5,139 nucleotides of DNA from an uncultured Opitutia bacterium. GTDB lineage: Bacteria; Verrucomicrobiota; Verrucomicrobiia; Opitutales; UBA953. Location of the stretch: the NCBI GenBank assembly GCA_903840235.1, contig CAIMFE010000243.1, positions 1 to 5,139 on the forward strand, given 5' to 3'. Positions 1-5,139 of the stretch are shown piece after piece; positions within the stretch are counted from its first letter, which is position 1; every line of letters begins with the position of its first letter. The notes under the pieces are model-generated. The model ran no database searches, was not told the origin of the DNA, and was given only the letters and a program-made list of their open reading frames with translations. The position numbers were made by a program, and so were the translations under genes.

Positions 1-342
1 GTCGTCGTGCAATTTAATCCACACCTCGCTCCGATGCACCGGGGTATTTCGACGACGATTGTCGTTCCTGCTCACGGAGCTACCGCCGCTCAGGTTGAAA
101 GTTGCTGGCAAAAAGCTTTTGCCGATAAGCCTTTCATTTCGATTTTAAAATCGGGCGATTTCCCGGATACCGCCCACGTGGCGCACTCAAATCAAATCGA
201 GATTTCCGTCGTCGCCGACGACCGGACAGGAAATTTAATTATTACTTCTGTCATCGACAACTTATTGAAAGGCGCTGGCGGACAAGCTGTACAGATTCTC
301 AATCTGATGATGGGCTGGAATGAAACCACGGGCCTTCGTTAA
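1..342 (+). CDS. argC: N-acetyl-gamma-glutamyl-phosphate reductase, C-terminal part (5' truncated by window edge)
   Basis: This is the last 113 residues of ArgC, open in frame from base 1 to a TAA stop; the GTG at base 7 is internal, not a start. ArgC catalyses the NADPH-dependent reduction of N-acetylglutamyl phosphate to N-acetylglutamate semialdehyde, the third step of arginine synthesis, in the cytoplasm. The sequence shows the family motif F-N-P-H-L-A-P-M-x-R-G-I (fragment residues 5-16) and the characteristic end, DNLLKGAGGQAVQILNLMMG followed by ETTGL. Both belong to the C-terminal catalytic/dimerisation domain. The family is usually about 310-350 residues, so roughly two thirds, including the NADP-binding Rossmann domain and the catalytic cysteine, lies upstream. 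The gene is followed by argJ after 14 bases, which fits co-transcription. No frameshift or missing motif is seen in the visible part. Confidence 0.95.
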   Translation, partial: VVVQFNPHLAPMHRGISTTIVVPAHGATAAQVESCWQKAFADKPFISILKSGDFPDTAHVAHSNQIEISVVADDRTGNLIITSVIDNLLKGAGGQAVQILNLMMGWNETTGLR

Positions 343-356
343 TTTATCGTATTATT
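340..356 (+). other. argC-argJ junction, A/T-rich leader without Shine-Dalgarno
   Basis: The argC stop TAA begins the heptamer TAATTTA (340-346), which is followed by another A/T-rich stretch up to the argJ ATG at 357. No purine-rich AGGAGG-like sequence is present. The same heptamer occurs before argF and argG. Initiation is probably by a Shine-Dalgarno-independent route or by re-initiation after argC; this role is inferred. Confidence 0.4.
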
Positions 357-1586
357 ATGGCTATTGATTTTATTGATGATTCAGCAGGTTTGTCGGACGT
401 CCCAGGTTTCCGGGTCGGTGCCGCGGGGTGCGATATTAGAAATAAAAAACTGGATCGGCTCGACCTGACTTTAATCGTCGCTGATCAACCGTGTAATGCC
501 GCCGGCGTATTTACGACGAACGACGTCAAAGCCGCCCCTGTGCGGTATTCACAAAATATTTTACTCCTCTCCAAAGGACAAATCCGGGGCGTTGTCGCCA
601 ATAGCGGTAATGCAAATGCTTGTACTTCTCTGCAAGGCGATGCGGATGCTCAACTGATGGCGGAAATTTCAGCCCAAGCGGTCGGCACTCCCACTGAAGC
701 ATTTCTCGTTTGTTCTACGGGAAGAATTGGCGAGTTACTGCCCATGACAAAGGTCGCTCAGGGAATAAGCACCGCGAGTAAGAATTTATCGAATAATGCG
801 ACCGAAGGGCGGAGAGCCGCTGAATCTATTTTAACCTCTGATACCAGACCTAAAACAGCAACCGCTTCCTTTGTCTGGAAGGGTAAAAAGGTAACTGTGG
901 CAGGCTTTGCTAAAGGCGCTGGTATGATTGAGCCGAACATGGCGACGATGTTGGCCTTTGTGGCTACCGATGCCGATGTGAACGCTGTCTATCTTAAAAA
1001 ATCTTTATTATCAGCAACTCAACAATCGTTTAATTGCGTGAGTGTTGACGGAGATATGTCGACTAATGACACGGTTATTCTGATGGCCTCTGGTGTTTCT
1101 AAAGTAGTCGTGGATGAAAAAGCGGATGCCGATTTGCAAAAAATTTTCCAAGAGGCGTTGGACAAAATCTGTTTTGCTCTGGCCGAAAAGATTGTCGGCG
1201 ATGGCGAAAAAATCACGAAAGTGGTGTCTGTTGAAATTCAAGGTGCGCGTACACGTGAGGATGCCGAAAAAATTGCTCGGGCCATCGGCAATTCGTTGCT
1301 CGTGAAATCCTCCTGGTTTGGTGAAGACCCTAACTGGGGCCGTTTAGCGGATGCGGCTGGCTACGCCCGGACGGGTTTAGACGAAGCCAAATTAGATATC
1401 CACTATAACGACGTGCCTGCCGTGGTGGGCGGATGTCCGATTCCAGAAAATAAGCCTAAGTGGAAGGAAGTCGTCAAAGCTCGGCAGTTTAAGGTCAGAA
1501 TCAACCTGAACCTTGGTTCGGCACATTTCCGTTTACTGGCGTCGGATCTCACCGACGGATACGTGAACTATAACAAGAGCGAGTAA
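357..1586 (+). CDS. argJ: Glutamate N-acetyltransferase / ornithine acetyltransferase ArgJ
   Basis: ArgJ (409 residues, normal for the family) transfers the acetyl group of N-acetylornithine to glutamate, giving ornithine and regenerating N-acetylglutamate. Some members also use acetyl-CoA. It is an Ntn-hydrolase-fold enzyme made as one chain that cuts itself before a threonine. The cleavage motif GMIEPNMATML is present at 189-199, putting the cut between Ala196 and Thr197; Thr197 would be the nucleophile at the start of the beta chain. The oxyanion-hole segment CSTGRIGE is at 119-126 (Thr121-Gly122). Other family segments are ANSGNANACT (81-90), SVDGDMSTNDT (229-239), GDGEKITK (281-288) and EDPNWGR (323-329). 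The C-terminus SDLTDGYVNYN fits the usual family ending. The ATG at 357 gives the expected N-terminus (GLSDVPGFRVGAAGCDIR) and lacks a Shine-Dalgarno sequence. Whether it is mono- or bifunctional cannot be told from sequence. Confidence 0.97.
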   Translation: MAIDFIDDSAGLSDVPGFRVGAAGCDIRNKKLDRLDLTLIVADQPCNAAGVFTTNDVKAAPVRYSQNILLLSKGQIRGVVANSGNANACTSLQGDADAQLMAEISAQAVGTPTEAFLVCSTGRIGELLPMTKVAQGISTASKNLSNNATEGRRAAESILTSDTRPKTATASFVWKGKKVTVAGFAKGAGMIEPNMATMLAFVATDADVNAVYLKKSLLSATQQSFNCVSVDGDMSTNDTVILMASGVSKVVVDEKADADLQKIFQEALDKICFALAEKIVGDGEKITKVVSVEIQGARTREDAEKIARAIGNSLLVKSSWFGEDPNWGRLADAAGYARTGLDEAKLDIHYNDVPAVVGGCPIPENKPKWKEVVKARQFKVRINLNLGSAHFRLLASDLTDGYVNYNKSE

Positions 1587-1639
1587 GATTATTTTCCAAT
1601 TGCCCGTTGGCTTTCCACCCTCACTTTTAAATCTGTCCG
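1587..1639 (+). other. argJ-argB intergenic spacer
   Basis: This 53-base spacer is pyrimidine-rich in its second half and holds TTTAAA at 1626-1631, eight bases before the argB start. A small inverted repeat, CCAA/TTGG, lies at 1596-1610, but it is short and lacks a following T-run, so it is not called a terminator. No Shine-Dalgarno sequence and no convincing -35/-10 pair is visible. Confidence 0.4.
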
Positions 1640-2521
1640 ATGAGTACGCCTGCTGTTCATAAAGCTGAAGTTCTTCTTGAAGCACTTCCCTATATCCAAA
1701 AATTCCGTGGCTCCACTTTCGTGGTCAAATACGGCGGAAGTTTTATGGACGATCCCAATCCTGAAGGCAGAGACAGGGTCGCCACGGACATTGCATTTTT
1801 AGCAGCCGTCGGCATTCAAGTCGTCGTCGTTCACGGCGGAGGTAAAGCGATTACCCGGGCCATGGAAACTGCTGGACTTAAATCTGAGTTCCGTGGCGGT
1901 ATGCGGGTGACGGATGCGGCCACCGTAAAAATTGTTGAGGAAACTTTGAACATCGAGATCAACGGACAAATCTGCGACTCATTAAAAGTACGGGGCGCTA
2001 ATCCTCTCGGCATGCCAGGCAATCATATCAACTTGTGCGAAAAACTTTTAAGCGCAGACGAAGCTGGTAATCCGATCGATTTAGGCTTCGTAGGTGATAT
2101 TAAATTCGTGAAGGCAAAATTAATTAAGAAAGCTTTAGCGGATGGATTTCTCCCAGTCGTTTCACCGATTGCCTTGGATGGTGATGACCAAGCTTATAAC
2201 ACGAATGCCGATGTCGCTGCTGCCGCTATTGCTAATTCATTGCGGGCTAGACGGCTCATTTTCATGAGCGATGTCCCGGGTTTATTGGCCGATCCGAAAG
2301 ATCCATCGACTTTAATTGCTACTTTAAAAGTGGGCGAAGTAGATGAGCTTAAAAAGAAGGGCGTAATCGCTGGTGGCATGATTCCCAAAGTGGATAGCGC
2401 AGTCAAGGCACTCAAAGAAGGCGTCCGGAGAGTTCACTTTATTGATGGTAGGGTTCCCCATTCGCTGCTCTTAGAGGTCTTTACCGACAAGGGTATCGGC
2501 ACAGAGATTGTTCACGGATAA
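1640..2521 (+). CDS. argB: Acetylglutamate kinase, arginine-sensitive type
   Basis: ArgB (293 residues) uses ATP to phosphorylate the gamma-carboxylate of N-acetylglutamate, the second step of the pathway. It is a cytoplasmic amino-acid-kinase-fold protein. Visible motifs are KYGGS (30-34) with the nucleotide-site lysine, VHGGGKAI (64-71), the substrate segment FRGGMRVTD (84-92), YNTNAD (186-191), SDVPGL (210-215) and GGMIPK (245-250). The roughly 25 residues before the first strand (KAEVLLEALPYIQKF) match the extra N-terminal helix found in hexameric, arginine-inhibited kinases and absent from the shorter, insensitive E. coli enzyme of about 258 residues. The C-terminal segment HFIDGRVPHSLLLEVFTDKGIGTEI also fits the arginine-binding class. 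Feedback inhibition by arginine is therefore inferred. The gene follows argJ after 53 bases, has no clear Shine-Dalgarno sequence, and its stop overlaps the argD start. Confidence 0.97.
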   Translation: MSTPAVHKAEVLLEALPYIQKFRGSTFVVKYGGSFMDDPNPEGRDRVATDIAFLAAVGIQVVVVHGGGKAITRAMETAGLKSEFRGGMRVTDAATVKIVEETLNIEINGQICDSLKVRGANPLGMPGNHINLCEKLLSADEAGNPIDLGFVGDIKFVKAKLIKKALADGFLPVVSPIALDGDDQAYNTNADVAAAAIANSLRARRLIFMSDVPGLLADPKDPSTLIATLKVGEVDELKKKGVIAGGMIPKVDSAVKALKEGVRRVHFIDGRVPHSLLLEVFTDKGIGTEIVHG

Positions 2522-2523
2522 TG
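2519..2523 (+). other. argB stop / argD start overlap (TAATG)
   Basis: The argB stop TAA and the argD start ATG share one base. This arrangement usually means the second gene is translated by ribosomes that have just finished the first, which would tie ArgD output to ArgB. No separate ribosome binding site for argD is seen; a GGA just upstream is too close to the start to count. Confidence 0.75.
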
Positions 2524-3750
2524 TCGCACGATTCTGCCCAGTCGACCGACGAGTCTGCCAAACTCTACAGCCAATTTTTGGCTAAAAATTATTCCACGCA
2601 AGCGATCACCTTGGTGAAGGGTAAGGGTACGCGTGTATGGGATGCACACGGAAAATCCTATTTAGATTTTGCTTCAGGCATTGCCGTCAACTCTGTCGGT
2701 CATGCCCATCCTGTCATGGTTAAAAGAATCAGCGAACAGGCTGAAAAATTAATTCACGTCAGTAATCTCTACCGGAACGAGCCGCAGGCTAAGTTAGTTG
2801 AATCGCTTTCCAAATATTGCGGACCAGGAAGATTTTTATTTTGTAACAGCGGTGCCGAAGCGAATGAAGCACTTTTAAAACTCGCCCGGCTTCACGGTAA
2901 GAAAAAATCAGGCGTTGAAGGAAAATGTATCGGAGTCGTCGTTGCCGAAAAAGCATTCCACGGACGGACCTTTGGGGGCATGTCAGCCACGCCTCAGGAA
3001 AAAATCCAAGCAGGCTTTAGACCTTTATTATCAGGCTTTTCTGCTGCACCCCTCAATGACATCGCCGCTTGGGATAAAGCTATCAGTGCCACCGACACCG
3101 CCGCGGTTTTACTAGAAACCATTCAAGGGGAGGGTGGCGTTTTTCCAGCTGATCCCGTTTTCTTACAGCAACTCCAAAAAATTTGTCGGGAAAGAAATGT
3201 CCTTTTACTCATTGATGAAATTCAGTGTGGGATTGGGCGGACGGGTAAATTCTTTGCCTATGAAGCTTCGGGTATTAAACCTGATGCGATTGCCATGGCT
3301 AAAGGTCTTGGCGGCGGTTTTCCCATTGGCGCCATTTGGATGGCTCCACCGCATGATGAACTCTTTCAACCTGGTTCACATGGTACCACGTTCGGTGGTG
3401 GTGCTTTAGCTGCGGCCGCTGCGCTCGCCGTTATTGAAATTATTGAAAGCGAGAATCTCGTTTCTCGGGTAGCGGCGCAATCTCCCGCTTGGCATGAGTC
3501 TTTGAAAAAATTAGCGCAAAAGTATCCAGCGATTATCAAAGAAATTCGGGGCACTGGATACATGGTGGGTGTCGCGATGAATATTGATCCGTTGCCAGTC
3601 GTTGCCGCATTACGTGAAGCGGGACTGTTGGCTGTGCCCGCGAGTGGAATTGCGATTCGGTTACTGCCGCCCTTGAATGCAACAGTCGCCGAGTTAAATG
3701 AGGCGGTGGAAATTTTTGACCGGGTGTTAAGTGCTTGGAAAGTAGCATAA
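2521..3750 (+). CDS. argD: Acetylornithine aminotransferase (PLP, class III)
   Basis: ArgD (409 residues, usual length) transaminates N-acetylglutamate semialdehyde with glutamate as amino donor to give N-acetylornithine. Many ArgD proteins also serve as succinyldiaminopimelate aminotransferase in lysine synthesis, which the sequence cannot settle. It is a fold-type I pyridoxal-phosphate enzyme. Motifs in order are DFASGIAVNSVGHAHP (49-64), CNSGAEANEALLK (108-120) for the phosphate, AFHGRT (145-150) whose aromatic residue stacks on the cofactor, and LIDEIQCGIGRTG (230-242) with Asp232 facing the pyridine nitrogen. AKGLGGGFPIGA (260-271) carries the Schiff-base lysine Lys261, and HGTTFGGG (287-294) and IRLLPPLN (379-386) follow. 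The ATG lies in TAATG shared with the argB stop, so translation is probably coupled. An acidic/polar leader of about 15 residues precedes the conserved core; a start slightly downstream is not excluded, but no better ATG is apparent. Confidence 0.96.
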   Translation: MSHDSAQSTDESAKLYSQFLAKNYSTQAITLVKGKGTRVWDAHGKSYLDFASGIAVNSVGHAHPVMVKRISEQAEKLIHVSNLYRNEPQAKLVESLSKYCGPGRFLFCNSGAEANEALLKLARLHGKKKSGVEGKCIGVVVAEKAFHGRTFGGMSATPQEKIQAGFRPLLSGFSAAPLNDIAAWDKAISATDTAAVLLETIQGEGGVFPADPVFLQQLQKICRERNVLLLIDEIQCGIGRTGKFFAYEASGIKPDAIAMAKGLGGGFPIGAIWMAPPHDELFQPGSHGTTFGGGALAAAAALAVIEIIESENLVSRVAAQSPAWHESLKKLAQKYPAIIKEIRGTGYMVGVAMNIDPLPVVAALREAGLLAVPASGIAIRLLPPLNATVAELNEAVEIFDRVLSAWKVA

Positions 3751-3818
3751 AATCACACCCGCACAGCATTTTCGCCTGTCCAAAATCGTTTCGCTAGGTA
3801 ATTTAAACACCTTCTCTC
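3751..3818 (+). other. argD-argF intergenic spacer
   Basis: At 68 bases this is the longest gap between genes in the window. It contains TAATTTA at 3799-3805, overlapping TTTAAA at 3802-3807, and then a pyrimidine-rich run (CACCTTCTCTC) directly before the argF ATG. It has no Shine-Dalgarno sequence, no strong hairpin with a T-run, and no good -35 element at normal spacing upstream of the TAATTT. An internal promoter is possible but not supported. Confidence 0.4.
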
Positions 3819-4763
3819 ATGCGTCACTTCCTCAAAGAGACCGATTTAAGTTTGGCAGAAATCCAATCGATTTTTGCTCAGGCTGCTTTGTTGAAATCGC
3901 AAAGAGGTCAGACTAAATCTCAGGATCTCGCTCAACAGTCATGGGGTTTACTTTTTTTCAAGAAGAGCACGCGGACTCGGGTTTCTTTCCAGGTAGGCGT
4001 TCATGAACTCGGCGGCCTGCCGGTGATGTTGAATGCGGATGATATGCAAATCTCGCGTGGCGAAACGGTAGCCGACACCGCCAAAGTTTTATCACGTTAT
4101 TTGCATGGCATGGTTATACGGTGCCATGAACACAAACTCTTAGAAGATTTTGCGCAATCAGGCACGATGCCTGTGGTGAATGCATTATCCGACTTTCTTC
4201 ACCCCTGTCAGTTTATGACTGATATGTTCACGCTCGCGGAACGTTGGTCGAAAGGAAAACCAGAAAATTTTGCGAACTCACTCAAGGGACGGAAAGTTGC
4301 CTTCTTGGGTGACACGGCCTGCAATATGGCGAACTCATTTATTTTAGGCGGAGCTGCGCTCGGTGTGGAAATCGCCTTAGCAGGTCCCGCGGGTTACGAG
4401 CCCACTGCAGAAATTAAACAGCAGCTCAAAAAAGACGGACTCAAGGAAACATTTACTTTCACGACGGACGCTGCGGCTGCGGTTAAAGGCGCCGACATGG
4501 TCTACACCGATGTTTGGGTGAGTATGGGTATGGAGGCTGAAAAGGCCGAAAGACTTAAAACCATGCAACCCTACCAAGTAAATTCTAAGCTGATGTCATT
4601 GGCTAAACCTGATGCTTACTTCATGCACTGTCTGCCAGCTCACCCCGGTGAAGAAGTAACGGCTGAAGTTTTAGCTAGTCCCCAGAGCATTATTTTTGAT
4701 CAAGCGGAAAATAGACTCCACGTTCAAAAAGCCATTCTCGCCCATTTAACCCGCCACCGCTAA
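3819..4763 (+). CDS. argF: Ornithine carbamoyltransferase (anabolic)
   Basis: ArgF (314 residues, within the usual 300-340) condenses ornithine and carbamoyl phosphate to citrulline in the cytoplasm. The two-domain transcarbamylase signature is complete: STRTR at 50-54 and HPCQ at 128-131 bind carbamoyl phosphate, as does Arg299 in AENRLHVQKA near the C-terminus. DVWVSMG at 231-237 is the ornithine-binding SMG loop, and HCLPAH at 270-275 holds the active-site cysteine. The SMG motif argues for ornithine rather than acetyl- or succinylornithine as substrate, in keeping with an upstream argJ that produces free ornithine. Two local departures from the commonest bacterial forms are FFKKSTRTR instead of F-E-K-x-STRTR, and HPGEEV instead of HRGEEV after the LPA motif. 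An anabolic role is inferred from operon context; no arcA or arcC neighbour is seen. The ATG start directly gives the typical MRHFL-type N-terminus and has no Shine-Dalgarno sequence. Confidence 0.96.
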   Translation: MRHFLKETDLSLAEIQSIFAQAALLKSQRGQTKSQDLAQQSWGLLFFKKSTRTRVSFQVGVHELGGLPVMLNADDMQISRGETVADTAKVLSRYLHGMVIRCHEHKLLEDFAQSGTMPVVNALSDFLHPCQFMTDMFTLAERWSKGKPENFANSLKGRKVAFLGDTACNMANSFILGGAALGVEIALAGPAGYEPTAEIKQQLKKDGLKETFTFTTDAAAAVKGADMVYTDVWVSMGMEAEKAERLKTMQPYQVNSKLMSLAKPDAYFMHCLPAHPGEEVTAEVLASPQSIIFDQAENRLHVQKAILAHLTRHR

Positions 4764-4781
4764 TTTATTATTTAAAATACC
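4761..4781 (+). other. argF-argG junction, A/T-rich leader without Shine-Dalgarno
   Basis: The argF stop TAA begins TAATTTA (4761-4767), and TTTAAA follows at 4771-4776, five bases before the argG ATG. The whole 18-base gap is almost purely A and T and has no Shine-Dalgarno sequence. It closely resembles the argC-argJ junction, where the stop codon also forms the start of the same heptamer. Confidence 0.4.
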
Positions 4782-5139
4782 ATGAGTAAGAAAAAGAAAA
4801 TCGTCCTCGCCTATTCGGGCGGACTCGACACCTCCGTTCTCCTTTCTTGGATTAAGGATAAGCATAACGCTGAGATGATTGCGTTCTGCGCCGACATCGG
4901 CCAAGAAGATGAATTGAAAGGCTTGAAGCAAAAAGCGCTCAAGACAGGTGCGTCCAAACTTTATATTGATGACCTCCAAGAGGAGTTCGCCCGCGACTTT
5001 ATTTTCCCAATGATGCAAGCGGGTGCGATTTACGAAGGTCAATACTACCTCGGTACATCGATTGCTCGTCCACTTATCGCTAAACGCATGGTTGAGATTG
5101 CTCGTAAAGAAGGTGCGACTGCCATCGCTCACGGTGCGA
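4782..5139 (+). CDS. argG: Argininosuccinate synthase, N-terminal part (3' truncated by window edge)
   Basis: The first 119 codons of ArgG are open to the end of the window. The enzyme joins citrulline and aspartate with ATP, through a citrullyl-AMP intermediate, to make argininosuccinate, the penultimate step of arginine synthesis. The ATP-pyrophosphatase PP-loop appears as AYSGGLDTS at residues 10-18, directly after a lysine-rich start (MSKKKK). The citrulline/nucleotide segment YEGQYYLGTSIARPLIAKR spans 84-102, and the fragment ends at AIAHGA, the beginning of the conserved AHG-C-T-G-K-G-N-D region. The family is about 400 residues, so roughly 70 percent is missing. The ATG at 4782 fits the family N-terminus; it lies 18 bases after the argF stop, suggesting the same transcript. 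No Shine-Dalgarno sequence precedes it. Confidence 0.96.
   Translation, partial: MSKKKKIVLAYSGGLDTSVLLSWIKDKHNAEMIAFCADIGQEDELKGLKQKALKTGASKLYIDDLQEEFARDFIFPMMQAGAIYEGQYYLGTSIARPLIAKRMVEIARKEGATAIAHGA

Noticed and set aside
7..342. A short complete gene starting at GTG 7
   Set aside because: The frame is open back to base 1, and the encoded protein matches only the C-terminal third of ArgC, so the GTG is an internal valine codon.
1596..1610. Inverted repeat CCAA/TTGG between argJ and argB as a terminator or attenuator
   Set aside because: The stem is only 4-5 pairs including a wobble, the loop is G/C-rich, and no T-run follows it; this is expected by chance.
3536..3769. A 77-codon reading frame on the - strand across the argD end and the following gap
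   Set aside because: It mostly overlaps conserved argD sequence, resembles no known family, and has no start context of its own.
3763..3779. Inverted repeat ACAG/CTGT between argD and argF as a terminator
   Set aside because: It has only four pairs around a nine-base loop and no T-run.
3819..4763. ArgF as an acetylornithine or succinylornithine carbamoyltransferase
   Set aside because: The SMG ornithine loop is intact and argJ upstream supplies free ornithine, so the ordinary ornithine enzyme is the better call.
343..4781. ARG-box operators for an ArgR/AhrC-type repressor
   Set aside because: None of the junctions contains a TGAAT...ATTCA-like palindrome. The operon promoter, where such a site would be expected, is outside the window.
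4746..5132. A 128-codon reading frame on the - strand opposite the argF end and argG start
   Set aside because: It lies fully opposite the clear PP-loop and citrulline-binding segments of argG and has no recognisable motif; it is a shadow of the real gene.

Overview
The window is one contiguous stretch of an arginine biosynthesis operon, with every gene on the + strand. The order is argC (3' part only), argJ, argB, argD, argF and argG (5' part only). Four genes are complete and the two end genes are cut by the window edges. There is no RNA gene, mobile element, CRISPR array or gene-free stretch longer than 68 bases. I found no undescribed system here; this is a core metabolic locus with a few features worth noting.

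Organism: the base composition is roughly balanced, with frequent TTA leucine codons beside CGG/CGT arginine codons. None of the starts has a clear Shine-Dalgarno sequence. Some protein signatures, such as KYGGSFMDD in ArgB and GDTACNMANS in ArgF, resemble what I remember from Verrucomicrobiota (Opitutae-like) sequences. That placement is a recollection-based inference of moderate to low confidence. A Gram-negative bacterium with low Shine-Dalgarno use is the safer statement.

Layout: the argC end (1-342) is followed after 14 bases by argJ (357-1586). A 53-base gap leads to argB (1640-2521). The argB stop overlaps the argD start by one base (TAATG), and argD runs to 3750. A 68-base gap leads to argF (3819-4763). 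After 18 bases argG begins at 4782 and runs off the window.

How the genes work together: ArgB phosphorylates N-acetylglutamate, ArgC reduces the product to the semialdehyde, and ArgD transaminates it to N-acetylornithine. ArgJ moves the acetyl group from N-acetylornithine back to glutamate, releasing ornithine (the acetyl-recycling pathway). ArgF carbamoylates ornithine to citrulline, and ArgG joins citrulline and aspartate to give argininosuccinate. Only the final lyase (argH) and a dedicated N-acetylglutamate synthase (argA) are not seen. ArgB carries the N-terminal helix and C-terminal segment typical of arginine-inhibited kinases, so end-product control is probably at that step. No ARG-box-like operator was recognised, but the operon's own promoter lies upstream of the window.
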